From Phycisphaeraceae bacterium (GTDB taxonomy: Bacteria; Planctomycetota; Phycisphaerae; Phycisphaerales; UBA1924), in contig JAHBXC010000001.1 of assembly GCA_019636675.1 (NCBI GenBank), positions 558,001 through 622,000 of the forward strand: a stretch of DNA of 64,000 nt. Reading direction: 5' to 3'. Below, piece by piece: positions 61,878 through 64,000 of this stretch. The position numbers and the translations under genes were made by a program. The notes beneath the pieces are model-generated. The model had not been told where the DNA came from. It searched no databases and worked only from the letters and a program-made list of their open reading frames with translations. Numbering within the stretch: the first letter of the stretch is position 1; every line of letters starts with the position of its first letter.

Positions 61878-63560
61878 ATGGCGAGTGCACAAGCAGTGAC
61901 CACGATTCCCGACCACGAAGCGAAGGAATCATGGATCCCCATGATCACGATCGCGCTCGGGCAGTCGATCATGTCGTTCAACGTGGCGTCCCTGCCGGTG
62001 GCGATGGGCGGGATGGTCCGGAGCTTCGGCGTGCCGCCCACCACGGTGGCGACCGGGATCGTGATGTATTCGCTGGCGGTGGCCGCGTTCGTGATGCTCG
62101 GCTCGAAGCTCGTACAGCGGTACGGCTCGACGGTGGTTTTCCGATCGGTCGTGGCGCTGTTCGGACTGGCGCAGGTGCTGATGACGCTGAGCCCCAACTC
62201 TCAGCTCATGCTGCTCGCCCAGCTCGGGTCGGGTCTGGCGGCGGCGGTGATCGTCCCGGCGCTGGTCGCGCTGGTCGCGAATCACTACCACGGGAAACAG
62301 CAGGCGACCGCGATCGGGGCGCTGGGGTCTGCTCGCGCCGGCGCGAGCATGCTCGCGTTCATGGTGGGCGGCGTGCTCGGCACCTTCATCGGATGGCGCC
62401 CGTCCTTCGGGATCCTCGTCGTCGTGTCGGCGATCGTGTTCGTGCTCAGCTTCCGCCTCAAGCCCGAGGAGAAACGCCCCGAGGTCGGCATCGATTTCGT
62501 CGGGGTGATCCTCGCGGCGACCTCGATCATTCTCATCAGCTTCGGCTTCAACAACCTGAACCGCTGGGGGTTGTTGACGGCGCGACCCAACGCCCCCTTT
62601 GACATCATGGGTCTCTCGCCGGCCCCCGTCATGATCGTCGTCGGCATCGTTCTGCTGCAGGTCTTCCTCGCGTGGACGCGCAAGGTTCAGGCGGCGGGCA
62701 AGACTCCGCTGCTGGACCTGCGCGTGATCACGTCCAGCCGCGAGAAGGCGGCGATCATGTGCATGTTCGCGGTCGTCGCGCTGGAGGCGATGCTGAACTT
62801 CTCGGTCCCGCTGTACATCCAGATCGTGCAGGGGAGCACCCCACTGCAGACGGCGATCGCCATGATGCCGTTCAACCTCACGATCTTCTTTACGGCGATG
62901 CTCGTGGTGAAGCTGTACCGCAAGAGGACGCCGCGACAGATCGGCCGGTACGGGTTCATCCTCTGCACGATCGCGCTCGTGTACCTGTCGTGGGTAGTCC
63001 GGAATGACCTGAGGGCGTTCCCGGTGATGATCGGGCTCATCGCGTTCGGCATCGGGCAGGGCGCGCTGGTGACGCTCGTGTTCAACGTGCTCGTGACCGC
63101 CGCGCCGAAGAAGCTCGCGAGCGATGTCGGCGCCCTGCGAGGCACGACGCAGAACCTCGCCGCGGGCGTCGGCACCGCGGTGGCCGGCGCGCTGCTCGTC
63201 GGCATGCTCAGCACGATGGTCATGGTGCGTCTGGCCGACAACCCGGTGCTGACGCCCGAGATCCAGGAGCAGCTGAACCTCGACAGCATCAACTTCGTCA
63301 CCGACGACGCGCTCGTGGTCATCATGGAACGGACCGGCGCCTCGCCGGAACAGGTCGCGGAAGCGGTCCGAGTCAATCAGGAGGCGCGTTCGGGCGCATT
63401 GCGCATCGGGCTGCTGTTGATGGCAGGGATCGCGTTTCTGGCCATCATGCCGGCCGGGCGCCTGCCCGATTACAAGCCCGGCGAGATCCCTGCGCATCCC
63501 AAGCCCGACGGCCCCGAGGAGCTCAAGGCGGCCGCGGCGCAGGCGGAGGAAGGAGAGTAA
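61878..63560 (+). CDS. MFS transporter (DHA2-like)
   Basis: A 560-residue major facilitator with about fourteen predicted helices. The conserved first loop reads GSKLVQRYGS in place of the usual GxLaDrxGrr. The domain with QATAIGALGSARAGASMLAFMVGGVLGTFIGWRPSF is typical of DHA2 drug/organic-cation exporters. The substrate cannot be deduced; it may instead import. ATG 61878 has only a weak ribosome-binding site. The asparaginase gene begins two bases past its stop, and the porin gene ends 58 bases upstream, so the three are probably one operon. A C-terminal acidic tail (from about 525) lies in the cytoplasm. Confidence 0.85.
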   Translation: MASAQAVTTIPDHEAKESWIPMITIALGQSIMSFNVASLPVAMGGMVRSFGVPPTTVATGIVMYSLAVAAFVMLGSKLVQRYGSTVVFRSVVALFGLAQVLMTLSPNSQLMLLAQLGSGLAAAVIVPALVALVANHYHGKQQATAIGALGSARAGASMLAFMVGGVLGTFIGWRPSFGILVVVSAIVFVLSFRLKPEEKRPEVGIDFVGVILAATSIILISFGFNNLNRWGLLTARPNAPFDIMGLSPAPVMIVVGIVLLQVFLAWTRKVQAAGKTPLLDLRVITSSREKAAIMCMFAVVALEAMLNFSVPLYIQIVQGSTPLQTAIAMMPFNLTIFFTAMLVVKLYRKRTPRQIGRYGFILCTIALVYLSWVVRNDLRAFPVMIGLIAFGIGQGALVTLVFNVLVTAAPKKLASDVGALRGTTQNLAAGVGTAVAGALLVGMLSTMVMVRLADNPVLTPEIQEQLNLDSINFVTDDALVVIMERTGASPEQVAEAVRVNQEARSGALRIGLLLMAGIAFLAIMPAGRLPDYKPGEIPAHPKPDGPEELKAAAAQAEEGE

Positions 63561-63562
63561 CC

Positions 63563-64000
63563 ATGGCGCTCCCTCGTCTTCTCATCCTCTCCCTCGGCGG
63601 GACGATCACCATGGTGCCCAGCGCGAAGGGCGGCATCGCCCCGAGTCTGGGCGCAGAGGAACTCGTCGCGTCGGTCCCTGCGCTCGCGAAGGTCGCCGAC
63701 ATCGAGGCGCACTCGCCGTATCGCCTGCCGAGCCCCTCGATCAGTCTCGAGAACCTGGTGCATGTCGCCGGGCTGATCGAGGAGGGGTTCCGGCGCGGGT
63801 TCGACGGCGCGCTGGTTATCCAGGGCACCGACACGATCGAGGAATCCGCGTTCCTGCTCGACCTGCTCGTGGGGGGCGACAAGCCGGTGGTGATGACCGG
63901 CGCGATGCGCGGCGCCGAGGCGCCGGGCGCCGACGGGCCGGCGAACCTGCTGTCGGCGGCGAGTCTCGCGGTCTCGGACGAGGCGCGCGGGCTGGGGACG
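63563..64000 (+). CDS. ansA: Asparaginase-type amidohydrolase (partial, continues past the window)
   Basis: L-asparaginases hydrolyse asparagine to aspartate and ammonia. About 146 codons are in the window. Near the N-terminus SLGGTITM carries the first catalytic threonine, and ALVIQGTDTIEESAFLL holds the TDT triad segment near residue 95. PVVMTGAMRGA follows, typical of the family. AGGAG lies eight bases before ATG 63563. Only two bases separate it from the stop of the MFS gene, so they are co-transcribed. The rest of the gene lies beyond the window. The substrate (asparagine or a related amide) is inferred from family only. Confidence 0.9.
   Translation, partial: MALPRLLILSLGGTITMVPSAKGGIAPSLGAEELVASVPALAKVADIEAHSPYRLPSPSISLENLVHVAGLIEEGFRRGFDGALVIQGTDTIEESAFLLDLLVGGDKPVVMTGAMRGAEAPGADGPANLLSAASLAVSDEARGLGT

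Overview
The window is a 64 kb stretch of high-GC bacterial chromosome that most resembles a planctomycete of the class Phycisphaerae. This is inferred from gene content, with no database search. The indications are two ECF sigma factor / TPR serine-threonine kinase pairs, secreted proteins ending in dockerin-like Asp/Asn-Gly-Asp modules between cysteines, PEP-CTERM-like tails of the form P-x-P-G + hydrophobic stretch + Arg run, a futalosine-pathway menaquinone gene (mqnD), and several zinc-ribbon membrane proteins. Genes are densely packed on both strands, often with 4-base stop/start overlaps and GTG starts. No rRNA, tRNA, CRISPR array, transposase or phage gene was seen.

Layout. 1-4.6 kb: gcvT (cut by the window edge), mqnD, an ACT protein and panC on the minus strand, then an IscA-type Fe-S protein and phoU. 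4.8-10.5 kb: kinase/ECF sigma pair, divergent from a secreted beta-helix protein and a WxENxGW-repeat dockerin-like protein. 10.7-14.2 kb: ispG translationally coupled to three zinc-ribbon membrane proteins. 14.2-20 kb: palindromic repeats, a Fur-type regulator, aroK between two PilZ proteins, a lipase-like hydrolase, and a HEAT-repeat protein coupled to a small membrane protein. 20-30 kb: an unknown gene, a PEP-CTERM-like protein, ileS carrying an in-frame palindromic repeat, a CHAD-Ppx/GppA-HD fusion, glyA and a fourth zinc-ribbon membrane protein. 30-38 kb: a 944-residue coiled-coil lipoprotein, then tpiA-secG-yicC, an APH-fold kinase and a PDZ protein. 38-47 kb: leuS, folC, a membrane protein, apaG, mscL, a DoxX-like protein, an MFS transporter and a second PEP-CTERM-like protein. 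47.8-55.7 kb: a second ECF sigma / kinase / beta-helix / WxENxGW set, here all on one strand, divergent from a vanadium-haloperoxidase-type enzyme with a dockerin-like tail. 55.7-64 kb: S9 peptidase, a possible DUF2325-like protein, a small membrane protein, a porin, an MFS transporter and a partial asparaginase.

How the genes work together. The main theme is a repeated module in which an ECF sigma factor and a membrane-anchored TPR kinase sit next to a secreted beta-helix protein followed by a WxENxGW-repeat, dockerin-tailed protein. It occurs twice with the same internal gene order, and I propose it as a candidate sensing and surface-display system. Secondary themes are phosphate/polyphosphate handling (phoU and the CHAD-Ppx-HD fusion), one-carbon metabolism (gcvT, glyA, folC), and a lineage family of zinc-ribbon membrane proteins.
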